A DNA stretch of 64,000 nucleotides, from NCBI RefSeq assembly GCF_018388465.1, contig NZ_CP074404.1:1674001-1738000 (forward strand). The letters are read 5' to 3'. The translations under genes and the position numbers were made by a program. Source of the DNA: Cellulomonas fengjieae. Lineage in GTDB: Bacteria; Actinomycetota; Actinomycetes; Actinomycetales; Cellulomonadaceae. This document shows, piece by piece, positions 36,946-49,668 of the stretch; positions within the stretch are counted from its first letter, which is position 1, and every line of letters begins with the position of its first letter. Under the pieces are notes generated by a model. The model had not been told where the DNA came from. It saw only the letters and a list, made by a program, of their open reading frames with translations, and made no database searches.

Positions 36946-37751
36946 CCACGACCGCCGTCCAGTCGCAGGTCGGTGACCTGCTCGACGGCCTCGGTCGGGC
37001 CGCGCTCATCGGCTACCTGCCGGTGGGCTACCCGACCGTCGACGGCTCCGTGGACGCCGTCCGCACGATGATCGACGCCGGCGCCGACGTGGTCGAGCTC
37101 GGCATGCCCTACAGCGACCCCGGCATGGACGGCCCGGTGATCCAGCGGGCCGTCGACGCGGCGCTGGCGGGCGGCACCAAGGTGCGCGACACCCTCCGTG
37201 CGGTCGAGGAGGTCTCGGGACGCGGCGCGCCGGTCCTCGTGATGACCTACTGGAACCTCGTGCTGAAGTACGGCGTCGACGCCTTCGCCCGCGACCTCGC
37301 CGCCGCGGGCGGCGCGGGGATGATCACCCCCGACCTGATCCCCGACGAGGCCGGCGAGTGGATCGCCGCCTCCGACGCGTACGGCCTGGACCGCGTGTTC
37401 CTGGTCGCGCCCAGCTCGACGCCCGAGCGGCTCGCGTCGACCAGCGCCGCCTCGCGGGGGTTCGTCTACGCGGCCTCCACCATGGGCGTCACGGGCGAGC
37501 GCACCACGCTCGGTACCCGTGCCGAGCAGCTCGTCGCCGACACCCGCGCAGCCGGCGCCGCGCACGTGTGCGTGGGCCTGGGAGTCTCCCGCCCGGAGCA
37601 GGCGGCACAGGTGGCCGGGTATGCCGACGGCGTCATCGTCGGGTCGGCGCTGGTTCGCGCCCTGCTCGACGCGCCGGACCCCGCGGCGGGCCTCACCGAG
37701 CTCGCCCGCGTGACCGCCGGTCTGGCCGACGGCGTACGGTCTGCACGATGA
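36942..37751 (+). CDS. trpA: tryptophan synthase alpha chain
   Basis: A 269-residue TIM barrel that cleaves indole-3-glycerol phosphate. [10 protein letters not shown], the catalytic Glu in [15 protein letters not shown] and the Asp in [11 protein letters not shown] are present; GVTGERT and GLGVSRPEQ form the phosphate site. GTG start, coupled to trpB and by ATGA to lgt. Confidence 0.97.
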   Translation: MTTTAVQSQVGDLLDGLGRAALIGYLPVGYPTVDGSVDAVRTMIDAGADVVELGMPYSDPGMDGPVIQRAVDAALAGGTKVRDTLRAVEEVSGRGAPVLVMTYWNLVLKYGVDAFARDLAAAGGAGMITPDLIPDEAGEWIAASDAYGLDRVFLVAPSSTPERLASTSAASRGFVYAASTMGVTGERTTLGTRAEQLVADTRAAGAAHVCVGLGVSRPEQAAQVAGYADGVIVGSALVRALLDAPDPAAGLTELARVTAGLADGVRSAR

Positions 37752-38629
37752 ACGCTCTCCTGCCGCTCGCCCTCCCGAGCCCGTCGCAGGGCGTCTGGCA
37801 CCTCGGTCCGTTCCCGCTGCGCGCCTACGCGTTCGCGATCCTGCTCGGCATCGTCGCGGCGCTGTGGCTGACCCGGCGGCGCTGGATCGAGCGCGGGGGA
37901 GACCCGGACACCACCCTGGAGATCGCGTTCTGGGCGGTGCCGTTCGGCATCGTCGGAGGCCGCATCTACCACGTCATCAGCTCCCCGGACGCGTACTTCG
38001 GCGTCGGCGGCGACCCCGTGCGCGCGCTGTACATCTGGGAGGGCGGCCTCGGTATCTGGGGCGCGGTGGCGTTCGGCGCGGTCGGGGCGTGGATCGGCTG
38101 CCGGCGGCAGGGGGTGCGGCTGGCGCCGTGGGCCGACGCGCTCGCCCCCGGCCTGCTCGTGGCGCAGGCGCTGGGCCGGCTCGGCAACTGGTTCAACCAG
38201 GAGCTCTACGGCGGGCCCACCACGCTGCCGTGGGGCCTGCGCATCGACCCGGCGAACATGCCGATCGGCGACCCGGCCGGCACGCTCTACCACCCGGCGT
38301 TCCTGTACGAGATGATCTGGAACCTCGCGGGCGCCGCCCTGCTGATCTGGCTGGACCGCAAGCTGCAGCTCGGGTACGGGCGCGTGTTCTGGCTCTACGT
38401 GGTCATCTACACGTCGGGGCGGCTATGGATCGAGATGCTGCGCATCGACCCCGCGCACGAGTGGCTGGGCCTGCGGATCAATGTCTGGACGTCCATCATC
38501 GTCGGCCTCGGAGCGCTGGTAGCGTTCGTGGTGGTCGGCCGCCAGCACCCAGGGCGCGACACGACCCTCCTGCTGGCACCACAGACCGAGCAGGACGACG
38601 AGGAGATCGCGACCGATCCCGCCCGCTGA
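37748..38629 (+). CDS. lgt: prolipoprotein diacylglyceryl transferase
   Basis: A 293-residue polytopic inner-membrane enzyme that moves diacylglycerol from phosphatidylglycerol to the lipobox cysteine. GGRIYHVISS, GGLGIWGA and the signature LGRLGNWFNQELYGGPT are present, with seven expected helices. It is the last gene of the trp run, with ATGA overlap, an order seen in other actinobacteria. It would process the two lipoproteins encoded in this window. Confidence 0.97.
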   Translation: MNALLPLALPSPSQGVWHLGPFPLRAYAFAILLGIVAALWLTRRRWIERGGDPDTTLEIAFWAVPFGIVGGRIYHVISSPDAYFGVGGDPVRALYIWEGGLGIWGAVAFGAVGAWIGCRRQGVRLAPWADALAPGLLVAQALGRLGNWFNQELYGGPTTLPWGLRIDPANMPIGDPAGTLYHPAFLYEMIWNLAGAALLIWLDRKLQLGYGRVFWLYVVIYTSGRLWIEMLRIDPAHEWLGLRINVWTSIIVGLGALVAFVVVGRQHPGRDTTLLLAPQTEQDDEEIATDPAR

Positions 38630-38691
38630 CCCGCGAGCGAGACGGTCGCCGTGCTCCGCACGACGATGCAGGAGGTCCGCGGACCGCGCTG

Positions 38692-38697
38692 TATCGT
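38692..38697 (+). promoter_or_regulatory. candidate promoter -10 TATCGT of gltBD
   Basis: TATCGT lies in the 154-nt gap before gltB. It gives a leader of about 80 nt containing a stem at 38747-38768 (GGTTCCCGA with TCGGGGACC, one G-U pair) and GAGGA before the ATG. Confidence 0.4.
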
Positions 38698-38783
38698 CAC
38701 CAGACCTGGGCCGACGGCGTCCCGCGTTCCCCCCATGATCGTGCAAGGTTCCCGACCCGTCGGGGACCGTGAGGACGGTGCTG

Positions 38784-41700
38784 ATGTCGACGTCGCCCGC
38801 GAGCCCTGGCGCAGTACGTGCGCCGCAGCCGCAGGGTCTCTACGACCCCGCGGCCGAGCACGACGCATGTGGATTCGCCTTCGTCGCCACGCTGCGCGGC
38901 ACACCGGGCCGGGACATCGTCGATGCCGGCCTGACGGCGCTGCTCAACCTGGACCACCGCGGCGCGGTGGGTGCCGAGGAGGACAGCGGTGACGGCGCCG
39001 GCATCCTGACCCAGATCCCGGACGCCTTCCTGCGGGACGTCGTGGACGCGGAGCTGCCCGCGGCGGGCTACTACGCGATCGGCATGGCGTTCCTCCCGGT
39101 GGACGAGGCGGAGCAGCGCCAGGCGGTCGCCGCGCTCGAGGCGATCGCGGCCGAGGAGAAGCTCGACGTGCTCGCCTGGCGGGACGTCCTGGTGACCGCG
39201 GACCTGGTCGGGCCCACCGCGCGCGCCTCCATGCCCGTGTTCCGCCAGCTGGTCGTCGCCGACCCGTCGCGGGAGCTGTCGGGCATCGCGCTGGACCGTC
39301 GCGCGTACCGGCTGCGCAAGCGCGCGGAGCGGGAGCACGGCCTGTACTTCGCGTCGCTGTCCGCCCGCACGATCGCCTACAAGGGCATGCTGACCACCGG
39401 CCAGCTCGAGCCGTTCTTCGCGGACCTGTCCGACCCGCGGTACGCCTCCGAGATCGCGCTCGTGCACTCGCGCTTCTCCACCAACACGTTCCCGTCCTGG
39501 CCGCTCGCGCAGCCGTTCCGGCTGATCGCGCACAACGGCGAGATCAACACGGTGCGGGGCAACCGCAACTGGATGGCGGCCCGCGAGGGCACGCTCGCCA
39601 GCGAGGAGCTGGGCGACCTGGCTCCGCTGCTGCCGGTGTGCACCCCCGGCGGTTCGGACTCCGGCAGCTTCGACGAGGTGCTCGAGCTGCTGCACCTGTC
39701 CGGCCGGCCGCTGCCGCACGCGGTGATGATGATGATCCCGGAGGCGTGGGAGAACCACGCCCAGATGGACCCCGCGCGGCGAGCGTTCTACGAGTACCAC
39801 TCCACGCTCATGGAGCCGTGGGACGGTCCGGCGGCGATCACGTTCACCGACGGCACCCTGATCGGCTCCGTGCAGGACCGCAACGGACTGCGGCCGGGCC
39901 GGTACTGGGTCACCGAGGACGGGCTGGTCGTGTGCGCGTCCGAGGCGGGCGTGCTGGACATCGACCCCGCGACGATCGTCGCGAAGGGCCGTCTCGAGCC
40001 CGGCCGCATGTTCCTGGTGGACACGGGCAAGGGCCGGATCATCGAGGACCAGGAGATCAAGTCGTCCCTGGCCGCGCAGCGCCCCTACGCCGAGTGGGTG
40101 CGCGACAACTCGGTGTTCCTGCAGCAGCTGCCCGAGCGTGAGCACGTGGCGCACTCGGCCGCCTCGGTCCGTCGCCGGCAGCGCGCCTTCGGCTACACCG
40201 AGGAGGAACTGCGGATCCTGCTCAGCCCGATGGCCGCCGCCGGGGCGGAGCCACTGGGTGCGATGGGGTCCGACACGCCGGTCGCCGTGCTCTCCACCCG
40301 GCCCCGGCTGCTCTTCGACTACTTCACGCAGATGTTCGCCCAGGTGACCAACCCGCCGCTCGACGCGATCCGCGAGGAGCTCGTGACGGCGATCGGCGGC
40401 GCGATCGGCCCGGAGCCCAACCTGCTGCAGGACGGCCCCGGCCACGCCCGCAAGCTGATCCTGCCGTTCCCGGTGATCGACAACGACCAGCTGGCCAAGA
40501 TCGTGCACGTCGCCAGGGAGCCCGCGCTCGGGTTCCGGGCGGCCACCATCCGGGGCCTCTACAAGGTCGACGGCGGGGGAGCCGCGCTCGAGGCGCGCCT
40601 CGAGGAGATCTTCGCGGAGGTCGACGCCGCCGTGGCCGACGGCGTGAGCTTCCTCGTGCTGTCGGACCGCAACTCCGACGCCGACCTGGCGCCCATCCCG
40701 TCGCTCCTGCTGCTGTCCGCCGTGCACCACCACACGCTGCGTCGGCACACCCGGACGCAGATCTCGCTCGTCGTCGAGGCCGGCGACGTGCGCGAGGTGC
40801 ACCACGTGGCCCTGCTGATCGGCTACGGCGCGGCCGCGGTCAACCCGTACCTGGCGATGGAGACGGTCGAGGACCTGGCGCGCAACGGCTACCTGCCCGG
40901 GGTCGACCCCGAGAGGGCCGTCGCCCACCTCATCAAGGCGCTCGGCAAGGGCGTGCTCAAGGTCATGTCCAAGATGGGCATCTCGACGATCGCGTCGTAC
41001 CGCGGCGCGCAGGTGTTCGAGGCCATCGGGCTCTCGCAGCCGCTCGTCGACAAGTACTTCACCGGGACCACCAGCCGGCTGGGCGGGATCGGGCTGGACG
41101 TGATCGCGGCCGAGGTCGCCGCGCGCCACGCCGACGCCTACCCGGCGAGCGGCAACCGACAGGCGCACCTGCGCCTCGCGGTCGGCGGCGAGTACCAGTG
41201 GCGTCGCGACGGCGAGGACCACCTGTTCGACCCCGAGACGGTCTTCCGGCTGCAGCACTCCACCCGCACCCGGCAGTTCGACGTGTTCCAGAAGTACACG
41301 AACCGGGTGGACGAGCAGTCCACGCGGCTGATGACGCTGCGCGGGCTGCTGACGTTCAAGGAGGGCGAGCGCGAGCCCGTACCGCTCGACGAGGTCGAGC
41401 CCGTCAGCGAGATCGTGAAGCGGTTCAACACCGGCGCCATGTCCTACGGCTCGATCTCGATGGAGGCGCACGAGACGCTCGCGATCGCCATGAACAGCAT
41501 CGGTGGCAAGTCCAACACCGGTGAGGGCGGCGAGGACCCGGAGCGGCTGCACGACCCGGTCCGGCGCTCGGCGATCAAGCAGATCGCGTCCGGCCGGTTC
41601 GGCGTGACCAGCGAGTACCTGACCAACGCCGACGACATCCAGATCAAGCTCGCGCAGGGCGCCAAGCCCGGCGAGGGCGGTCAGCTGCCCGGCAACAAGG

Positions 41701-43349
41701 TGTACCCCTGGATCGGCCGCACGCGGCACTCGACGCCCGGCGTCGGGCTCATCTCGCCGCCGCCGCACCACGACATCTACTCGATCGAGGACCTGGCGCA
41801 GCTGATCCACGACGCCAAGAACGCGAACCCGCGGGCCCGGATCCACACCAAGCTGGTCAGCGAGTTCGGCGTCGGCACCATCGCGGCAGGCGTCGCCAAG
41901 GCGCACTCCGACGTCGTCCTCATCTCGGGTCACGACGGCGGCACCGGCGCCAGCCCTCTGACGTCGCTCAAGCACGCGGGCACGCCCTGGGAGATCGGCC
42001 TCGCCGAGACGCAGCAGACCCTGGTGCTGAACAACCTGCGCGACCGCGTCGTGGTCCAGGTCGACGGGCAGCTCAAGACCGGCCGCGACGTCGTGATCGG
42101 GGCGCTGCTCGGCGCCGAGGAGTTCGGCTTCGCCACGGCTCCGCTCGTCGTCTCCGGCTGCGTCATGATGCGGGTCTGCCACCTCGACACGTGCCCGGTG
42201 GGGGTCGCCACCCAGAACCCGGAGCTGCGCGCGCGGTTCACGGGCAAGCCCGAGTTCGTCGTGACGTTCATGGAGTTCATCGCGCAGGAGGTCCGGGCGC
42301 TGCTCGCGCAGCTCGGCTTCCGGACGCTGCTGGAGGCCGTGGGCCACGTCGAGCTGCTCGACACGCGTGCGGCGATCGACCACTGGAAGGCGGAAGGGCT
42401 GGACCTGTCCCCGGTGCTCGCCGTCCCGTCGCCGGTGCCCGGCACGGAGCTGCACCACACCAAGGACCAGGACCACGGCCTGGACCGGGCGCTGGACAAC
42501 CGGCTGATCGCGCTCGCCGCGGACGCTCTCGAGCGCAGCGAGCCGGTCCGGATCGATCTGCCCGTGCGCAACGTGAACCGCACCGTCGGCACGATGCTCG
42601 GGCACGAGGTCACCAGCCGGTTCGGCGGCGCGGGCCTGCCCGACGACACGATCGACGTCACGCTCACCGGCTCGGCAGGGCAGTCGTTCGGGGCGTTCCT
42701 GCCCCGGGGGATCACCCTGCGGCTGTTCGGCGACGCGAACGACTACGTCGGCAAGGGCCTGTCCGGCGGGCGCATCGCCGTGCGGCCCGACCGCAACGCG
42801 GTGCTGTCCAGCGAGCACAACGTCGTCGCCGGCAACGTCATCGGCTACGGCGCGACCACGGGGCAGATCTTCCTGCGCGGTGTCGTCGGCGAGCGCTTCG
42901 GCGTGCGGAACTCGGGCGCGACGCTGGTCGTCGAGGGCGTCGGGGACCACGGCTGCGAGTACATGACCGGCGGGACCGTGCTGGTGCTCGGCCGGACCGG
43001 GCGCAACTTCGGGGCCGGGATGTCAGGGGGCACGGCGTACGTGCTGGACCTGGTCCCGGCGCTGGTGAACGTCGACGCCGTCCACACCCGGGAGCTGGCG
43101 CTGGACCCGCTCGACGACGACGACGCCGCCCTGGTGCGCGACCTGCTGCGCGCGCACCTGGACGAGACCGCCTCGCCGGTCGCTGCCCAGCTCCTCGAGG
43201 ACTTCGGCTCGACCCGCTCGCGGTTCACACGACTTCTGCCCACCGAGTTCGCCCGCGTCCGTCGCGCGCTCGCGCAGGCCCAGGCCGACGGCCTGGACCC
43301 TGCCGCGCCGGGCGTGTGGGACCAGATCCTGGAGGTGGCCCGTGGCTGA
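38784..43349 (+). CDS. gltB: glutamate synthase large subunit
   Basis: A 1521-residue NADPH-GOGAT alpha chain (EC 1.4.1.13). A 28-residue propeptide precedes Cys29 ([10 protein letters not shown]), the glutaminase nucleophile. Then come the central domain, the FMN-binding synthase domain ([37 protein letters not shown]), the 3Fe-4S cysteines in [17 protein letters not shown] and the C-terminal beta-helix ([22 protein letters not shown]). ATG 38784 has GAGGA 8 nt upstream; GTG 38769 is an alternative. It overlaps gltD by 8 nt. Confidence 0.98.
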   Translation: MSTSPASPGAVRAPQPQGLYDPAAEHDACGFAFVATLRGTPGRDIVDAGLTALLNLDHRGAVGAEEDSGDGAGILTQIPDAFLRDVVDAELPAAGYYAIGMAFLPVDEAEQRQAVAALEAIAAEEKLDVLAWRDVLVTADLVGPTARASMPVFRQLVVADPSRELSGIALDRRAYRLRKRAEREHGLYFASLSARTIAYKGMLTTGQLEPFFADLSDPRYASEIALVHSRFSTNTFPSWPLAQPFRLIAHNGEINTVRGNRNWMAAREGTLASEELGDLAPLLPVCTPGGSDSGSFDEVLELLHLSGRPLPHAVMMMIPEAWENHAQMDPARRAFYEYHSTLMEPWDGPAAITFTDGTLIGSVQDRNGLRPGRYWVTEDGLVVCASEAGVLDIDPATIVAKGRLEPGRMFLVDTGKGRIIEDQEIKSSLAAQRPYAEWVRDNSVFLQQLPEREHVAHSAASVRRRQRAFGYTEEELRILLSPMAAAGAEPLGAMGSDTPVAVLSTRPRLLFDYFTQMFAQVTNPPLDAIREELVTAIGGAIGPEPNLLQDGPGHARKLILPFPVIDNDQLAKIVHVAREPALGFRAATIRGLYKVDGGGAALEARLEEIFAEVDAAVADGVSFLVLSDRNSDADLAPIPSLLLLSAVHHHTLRRHTRTQISLVVEAGDVREVHHVALLIGYGAAAVNPYLAMETVEDLARNGYLPGVDPERAVAHLIKALGKGVLKVMSKMGISTIASYRGAQVFEAIGLSQPLVDKYFTGTTSRLGGIGLDVIAAEVAARHADAYPASGNRQAHLRLAVGGEYQWRRDGEDHLFDPETVFRLQHSTRTRQFDVFQKYTNRVDEQSTRLMTLRGLLTFKEGEREPVPLDEVEPVSEIVKRFNTGAMSYGSISMEAHETLAIAMNSIGGKSNTGEGGEDPERLHDPVRRSAIKQIASGRFGVTSEYLTNADDIQIKLAQGAKPGEGGQLPGNKVYPWIGRTRHSTPGVGLISPPPHHDIYSIEDLAQLIHDAKNANPRARIHTKLVSEFGVGTIAAGVAKAHSDVVLISGHDGGTGASPLTSLKHAGTPWEIGLAETQQTLVLNNLRDRVVVQVDGQLKTGRDVVIGALLGAEEFGFATAPLVVSGCVMMRVCHLDTCPVGVATQNPELRARFTGKPEFVVTFMEFIAQEVRALLAQLGFRTLLEAVGHVELLDTRAAIDHWKAEGLDLSPVLAVPSPVPGTELHHTKDQDHGLDRALDNRLIALAADALERSEPVRIDLPVRNVNRTVGTMLGHEVTSRFGGAGLPDDTIDVTLTGSAGQSFGAFLPRGITLRLFGDANDYVGKGLSGGRIAVRPDRNAVLSSEHNVVAGNVIGYGATTGQIFLRGVVGERFGVRNSGATLVVEGVGDHGCEYMTGGTVLVLGRTGRNFGAGMSGGTAYVLDLVPALVNVDAVHTRELALDPLDDDDAALVRDLLRAHLDETASPVAAQLLEDFGSTRSRFTRLLPTEFARVRRALAQAQADGLDPAAPGVWDQILEVARG

Positions 43350-44808
43350 TCCCCGTGGCTTCTTGAAGGTGCGGGAGCGCGAGCTCCCACCCAACCGCCC
43401 GGTCGAGGTGCGCCTGCGCGACTGGAAGGACGTGCACGAGCACCTGGAGGACGGCCAGCCCTTCCTCAAGGAGCAGGCCGGCCGGTGCATGGACTGCGGC
43501 ATCCCGTTCTGCCACAACGGCTGCCCGCTCGGGAACCTCATCCCCGAGTGGAACGACCTGGTGTGGCGCGGCCAGTGGTCCGACGCGATCGACCGGCTGC
43601 ACGCGACGAACAACTTCCCGGAGTTCACCGGACGCATCTGCCCGGCGCCGTGCGAGTCGAGCTGCGTGCTGGGCATCAACCAGCCGCCGGTGACCATCAA
43701 GAACGTCGAGGTCTCGATCATCGACGAGGCGTTCCAGCGGGGGTACGTGACCCCGCAGGTCCCGCAGCGCCTCACGGGCCACACGGTCGCGGTGGTCGGC
43801 TCGGGCCCGGCGGGCCTGGCGGCCGCGCAGCAGCTGACGCGCGCCGGCCACACGGTCGCGGTGTACGAGCGCGACGACGCCATCGGTGGTCTCCTTCGCT
43901 ACGGCGTGCCGGACTTCAAGCTCGAGAAGATCCACATCGACCGGCGGCTGGCCCAGATGGAGGCCGAGGGCACGCGCTTCCGCCCCGGCGTCGAGGTCGG
44001 TCGCGACGTCACGTGGCCCCAGCTGCAGGCGCGGTACGACGCGATCGTCGTCGCGACGGGCGCGACCGTGCCGCGCGCGCTGCAGGTGCCGGGCAAGGAG
44101 CTGGGCGGCGTGCACGTCGCCATGGACTTCCTGCACCAGGCCAACGCGGTGGCCGCGGGCAAGCCCGTGGCGGACCAGATCACGGCCGAGGGCAAGCACG
44201 TCATCATCATCGGCGGCGGCGACACGGGCTCGGACTGCCTGGGCACCGCACTGCGGCAGGGCGCAGCCTCGGTGACGACGCTCGCCATCGGCAAGCGTCC
44301 GCCGCTGGAGCGGCCCGCCAACCAGCCGTGGCCGACGGACCCGATCCTGTTCGAGGTGTCGTCGTCGCACGAGGAGGGCGGTGAGCGCGACTACCTCGCC
44401 TCGACCGTCGAGTTCCTGGGCGACGGGTCCGGGGCCGTGCGCGCGCTGCGGCTCGCCACCACCGAGTACCTGCCCGACGGCCGCCGCGTGCCCACGCCGG
44501 GCACCGAGCGGGAGATCCCGGCGGACCTCGTGCTGGTGGCCATGGGCTTCACCGGGCCCGAGGTGGACCCGCTCACCCAGCAGATCGGCATCGAGCTGAC
44601 GGCCCGCGGGCTCGTCGCCCGTTCCGACGACTACGCGACGACCGTGCCCGGTGTGTTCGTCGCCGGAGACGCCGGCCGCGGGCAGTCGCTCATCGTCTGG
44701 GCGATCGCCGAGGGTCGCGCGGCCGCCGCGGCCGTCGACACCTACCTGTCGGGCAGCACCGAGCTGCCCTCACCCGTCTCCGCCAGCACCGTGGCGCTGC
44801 GCCCCTGA
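43342..44808 (+). CDS. gltD: glutamate synthase small subunit
   Basis: A 488-residue FAD/NADPH-binding beta chain that feeds electrons to GltB. Two 4Fe-4S clusters are supplied by [17 protein letters not shown] and [15 protein letters not shown] binds at [16 protein letters not shown] and NADPH at [12 protein letters not shown]; the C-terminal [15 protein letters not shown] closes the FAD site. GTG start inside the end of gltB, so the two are translationally coupled. Confidence 0.98.
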   Translation: MADPRGFLKVRERELPPNRPVEVRLRDWKDVHEHLEDGQPFLKEQAGRCMDCGIPFCHNGCPLGNLIPEWNDLVWRGQWSDAIDRLHATNNFPEFTGRICPAPCESSCVLGINQPPVTIKNVEVSIIDEAFQRGYVTPQVPQRLTGHTVAVVGSGPAGLAAAQQLTRAGHTVAVYERDDAIGGLLRYGVPDFKLEKIHIDRRLAQMEAEGTRFRPGVEVGRDVTWPQLQARYDAIVVATGATVPRALQVPGKELGGVHVAMDFLHQANAVAAGKPVADQITAEGKHVIIIGGGDTGSDCLGTALRQGAASVTTLAIGKRPPLERPANQPWPTDPILFEVSSSHEEGGERDYLASTVEFLGDGSGAVRALRLATTEYLPDGRRVPTPGTEREIPADLVLVAMGFTGPEVDPLTQQIGIELTARGLVARSDDYATTVPGVFVAGDAGRGQSLIVWAIAEGRAAAAAVDTYLSGSTELPSPVSASTVALRP

Positions 44809-44903
44809 CCCCACCAGGACAGACAGCACGGTCCGACCGGCCAGCATGGCCGGTGCGGGGCCGCGCTGGGACCTTCGGTCCGACCGTGATCCAACGAAAG
44901 GCA

Positions 44904-44909
44904 TAGGCT
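44904..44909 (+). promoter_or_regulatory. leaderless promoter -10 TAGGCT of pyk
   Basis: TAGGCT lies 6 nt before the ATG at 44916. No Shine-Dalgarno sits at the usual distance. Confidence 0.55.
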
Positions 44910-44915
44910 CGTTTC

Positions 44916-46352
44916 ATGCGTAGAGCAAAGATCGTCTGCACCATTGGTCCCGCCACGGAGTCCGCGGAGCAGATCCAGGCCCTCGTCGACGCCGGGATGG
45001 ACGTGGCGCGGCTGAACCGCAGCCACGGCGACACCGAGGTCCACAAGCGGGTGTACGACAACGTCCGCGCGGCCGCCAAGGCCTCCGGCCGTTCGGTGGC
45101 CGTGCTCGTGGACCTCCAGGGTCCGAAGATCCGCCTCGGCCGGTTCGTCGCCGGCAAGCACGACCTCGCCGTCGGTGACACGTTCACCATCACGACCGAG
45201 GACGTCGAGGGCACCAAGGAGCTCGTCTCGACCACCCACAAGGGGCTGCCGAACGACGCCCGCGTCGGTGACCCGATTCTCATCGACGACGGCAAGGTCC
45301 TCGTCCGCGTCACCGCGGTGGAGGGGCCCCGCGTGGTCACCCGCGTCGAGGTCCCCGGCACCGTCTCCAACAACAAGGGCCTCAACCTGCCCGGCGTCGC
45401 CGTGTCGGTGCCCGCGATGAGCGACAAGGACGAGGAGGACCTGCGCTGGGCCCTCACCGTCGGCGCCGACATCATCGCGCTGTCGTTCGTGCGGTCCGCC
45501 GCCGACTACGACGACGTGCGCCGGATCATGGAGGAGGAGAACCGGGTCGTCCCGGTCATCGCCAAGATCGAGAAGCCGCAGGCCGTCGAGAACCTGGCGG
45601 AGATCGTGGCCGCGTTCGACGGCATCATGGTCGCCCGTGGCGACCTGGGCGTCGAGCTCCCGCTCGAGCAGGTGCCGCTCGTCCAGAAGCGCGCGGTCGA
45701 GCTGGCCCGGCGCAACGCCAAGCCGGTCATCGTGGCGACGCAGGTGCTCGAGTCCATGACGACCAATCCCCGCCCGACGCGCGCGGAGACCTCGGACTGC
45801 GCCAACGCGGTGCTCGACGGGGCCGACGCGGTCATGCTCTCCGGCGAGACCAGCGTGGGCGACTACCCGATCGAGACGGTCCGCACCATGGCCCGGATCA
45901 TCGTGGCGACCGAGGAGATGGGCCGGGAGCGCATGGCGCCCCTCGGCTCGACCCCGCACACCCGCGGTGGGGCGATCACCCGCGCCGCCGCCGAGATCGG
46001 CGAGACGCTCGACGTCAAGTACCTCGTGACGTTCACGCAGTCGGGCGACTCGGCGCGCCGCATGTCGCGCCTGCGCTCGAGCATCCCGCTGCTCGCCTTC
46101 ACGCCGATCGACGAGGTCCGCAACGTCCTGTCGCTCAGCTGGGGCGTGCAGACGTACCGGGTGCCGTCGGTCGAGGACACGGACGCGATGGTGAGCCAGG
46201 TCGACTCGACGCTGCGCGCGAACGGGCTCGCGGAGATCGGCGACTACGTCGTCGTCGTCGCGGGTGCCCCGGTGGGCGTCGTCGGTTCGACCAACTCGAT
46301 CGTCGTGCACAAGATCGGTGACGAGGAGAACGCGAGCGGTCGCATCGCCTGA
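44916..46352 (+). CDS. pyk: pyruvate kinase
   Basis: A 478-residue glycolytic enzyme (EC 2.7.1.40) that makes pyruvate and ATP from PEP. KIVCTIGPA, ARLNRSHGD, LVDLQGPKIRLG, the catalytic lysine in VIAKIEKPQAVEN, MVARGDLGVELP and VMLSGETSVGDYP are present. The C-terminal allosteric domain starts near residue 350. A small departure is LESMTTNPRPTRAETSD where IxNP and EASD are usual; both changes look conservative. It is leaderless and converges on gdhA. Confidence 0.97.
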   Translation: MRRAKIVCTIGPATESAEQIQALVDAGMDVARLNRSHGDTEVHKRVYDNVRAAAKASGRSVAVLVDLQGPKIRLGRFVAGKHDLAVGDTFTITTEDVEGTKELVSTTHKGLPNDARVGDPILIDDGKVLVRVTAVEGPRVVTRVEVPGTVSNNKGLNLPGVAVSVPAMSDKDEEDLRWALTVGADIIALSFVRSAADYDDVRRIMEEENRVVPVIAKIEKPQAVENLAEIVAAFDGIMVARGDLGVELPLEQVPLVQKRAVELARRNAKPVIVATQVLESMTTNPRPTRAETSDCANAVLDGADAVMLSGETSVGDYPIETVRTMARIIVATEEMGRERMAPLGSTPHTRGGAITRAAAEIGETLDVKYLVTFTQSGDSARRMSRLRSSIPLLAFTPIDEVRNVLSLSWGVQTYRVPSVEDTDAMVSQVDSTLRANGLAEIGDYVVVVAGAPVGVVGSTNSIVVHKIGDEENASGRIA

Positions 46353-46373
46353 CCGCTGCACGGACACGTACGA

Positions 46374-46408
46374 CCGAAGGGCCCGGAGGATGTCTCCGGG
46401 CCCTTCGG
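46374..46408. terminator. bidirectional terminator between pyk and gdhA
   Basis: The 15-base arms 46374-46388 and 46394-46408 are exact reverse complements (CCGAAGGGCCCGGAG on the left) around the 5-nt loop GATGT. It lies between two convergent stops. There is no T run, as is common in GC-rich genomes. Confidence 0.8.
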
Positions 46409-46415
46409 CCGTCCC

Positions 46416-47798
<1,383 letters not shown>

Positions 47799-48017
47799 TC
47801 AGGGGCTCCTGGCACCGTAGGCAGATGTCTCGGTCCCGCGCCCCTTGTCTCGCGATGCGGTGCCCCGAGGACCGCGCTCTGGCGACCGAGGTCACCTCGC
47901 GGCTCCGGCCGCCCTGAGCGGCGCACGCCGTGGTACGTAGCGGTCGATCTGCGGTTGGTGGTAGTCCTGGACCTCTCGTCAGCCGCCCGGCTGCTCGCCC
48001 GAGAGGGGACCTTCCCG

Positions 48018-49661
48018 ATGGCGCGGAGCACCGGTGCAGCGGCGGGACTGGTGCTGTTCACGCTCGCCACCAGCCAGTTCCTCATGACGCTCGACAGCTC
48101 GGTGATGAACGTGTCGATCGCGCAGGTGGCGGCGGACGTGGGAACCACCGTCACGGGCATCCAGACGGCGATCACGCTCTACACGCTCGTGATGGCCACG
48201 ATGATGATCACCGGCGGCAAGGTCGGCGGGCTGATCGGGCGACGGCGGGCCTTCGCCATCGGGTGCGTCGTCTACGCGTGCGGGTCGTTCGTCACCGCGC
48301 TCGCCCCGTCCCTGACGGTGCTGATCATCGGCTGGTCGGTCCTGGAGGGACTCGGCGCGGCGCTGATCATGCCCGCGATCGTCGCGCTGGTGGCCTCGAA
48401 CTTCGCGACGACGGAACGCCCGCGCGCCTACGGCCTGGTCGCCTCGGCCGGCGCGGTCGCGGTGGCTGCCGGGCCGTTGATCGGCGGGTTCGTGACGACG
48501 TACTGGACGTGGCGGTACGTGTTCGCCGGCGAGGTCGTGCTGGTCGTCGGCATCCTGGCGCTGACCCGCAAGATCGCCGACGCCGCCCCCGAGGAGCGGT
48601 TCCGTCTCGACCTGGTGGGATCCGTCCTGTCGGCCCTCGGGCTCGGGCTGGCCGTCTTCGGCGTGCTCCGGTCCGGCGAGTGGGGCTGGGTGCTCACCCG
48701 CCCCGGCGGCCCGTCCTGGTGGGGCGTGTCGCCGACCGTGTGGTTCGTCCTGGCCGGCGCCGTCGTCCTGCGGCTGTTCTTCGGGTGGGAGCACCGGGTC
48801 GTCGCAGCCGGTCGCGAACCGCTGGTCCGCCCGGACCTGCTGCGCAACGTACGGCTCGTCGGCGGGCTGACCATGTTCTTCTTCCAGTTCATGATCCAGG
48901 CCGGCCTCTTCTTCATCGTGCCGCTGTTCCTGTCGGTCGCCCTCGGGCTGTCCGCTCTGGCGACCGGTGTCCAGCTGCTGCCACTGTCGGTGTCGCTGCT
49001 CGCCGCCGCGGTCGGCGTCCCTCGGTTCCTGCCGCGTGCGTCCCCGCGCGAGGTCGTGCGTTGGGGTGTGGTCGTGATCCTGGTCGGCATCGTGGCTCTC
49101 ATGGCGGCCCTGGAGATCGGAGCCGGTCCGGAGATCGTGGGGGTGCCGCTGTTCCTCGTCGGCCTCGGGGTCGGCGCGCTCGCGTCGCAGCTCGGCGCCG
49201 TGACGGTCTCGGCGGTGCCGGACGAGCAGAGTGGCGACGTCGGCGGCGTGCAGAACACGATGACGAACCTGGGCGCGTCCCTGGGCACGGCCCTGGCCGG
49301 GTCGGTGCTCATCGCGACGCTGACGGCGACCCTGCTCGCCGGGCTGGACGACAACCCGCAGGTCGGTGCCGACGTGGCCGCGAACGCCCAGGTCGAGCTG
49401 GCCGGTGGGGTGCCGTTCGTGTCCGACGCGGACCTGGCACCCGCGCTCGAGGCCGCCGGGCTCCCGCCGCAGGAGGTGACGGCGATCGTCGAGGAGAACA
49501 CGGCCGCCCGGATCGGCGCCCTGCGCGCGAGCCTCGCGGTGCTCGCGCTGGTGGCGGCGCTGGCGCTCTACTTCTCGCGGCTGCTGCCGACGGCGCCCGT
49601 GGGATCCGAGCCGGTCGCGACCGACGCACCGCCACGGGCTCCGTCGACCGACGCGGCATAG
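48018..49661 (+). CDS. MFS transporter, DHA2-type drug exporter
   Basis: A 547-residue polytopic carrier that probably exports drugs or metabolites with protons. SQFLMTLDSSVMNVSIAQVAADVG at the N-terminus (read in two pieces, LDSSVMNVS and AQVAADVG) is the DHA2 family signature in helix 1, and GGKVGGLIGRRRAF is the loop 2-3 motif. Some 13-14 hydrophobic segments are visible; a large hydrophilic loop lies between the last two (about residues 440-490). ATG 48018 with AGAGGGG upstream. The region 47751-48017 before it holds the divergent gdhA leader. Confidence 0.9.
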   Translation: MARSTGAAAGLVLFTLATSQFLMTLDSSVMNVSIAQVAADVGTTVTGIQTAITLYTLVMATMMITGGKVGGLIGRRRAFAIGCVVYACGSFVTALAPSLTVLIIGWSVLEGLGAALIMPAIVALVASNFATTERPRAYGLVASAGAVAVAAGPLIGGFVTTYWTWRYVFAGEVVLVVGILALTRKIADAAPEERFRLDLVGSVLSALGLGLAVFGVLRSGEWGWVLTRPGGPSWWGVSPTVWFVLAGAVVLRLFFGWEHRVVAAGREPLVRPDLLRNVRLVGGLTMFFFQFMIQAGLFFIVPLFLSVALGLSALATGVQLLPLSVSLLAAAVGVPRFLPRASPREVVRWGVVVILVGIVALMAALEIGAGPEIVGVPLFLVGLGVGALASQLGAVTVSAVPDEQSGDVGGVQNTMTNLGASLGTALAGSVLIATLTATLLAGLDDNPQVGADVAANAQVELAGGVPFVSDADLAPALEAAGLPPQEVTAIVEENTAARIGALRASLAVLALVAALALYFSRLLPTAPVGSEPVATDAPPRAPSTDAA

Positions 49662-49668
49662 TGGCTGC

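Noticed and set aside
38697..42950. A 1417-codon open frame antisense to gltB, and others of similar size opposite the M3 peptidase and ald
   Set aside because: They lie wholly opposite conserved genes, have no family motifs and use codons that simply mirror the sense gene. Long antisense frames are expected at this GC content.
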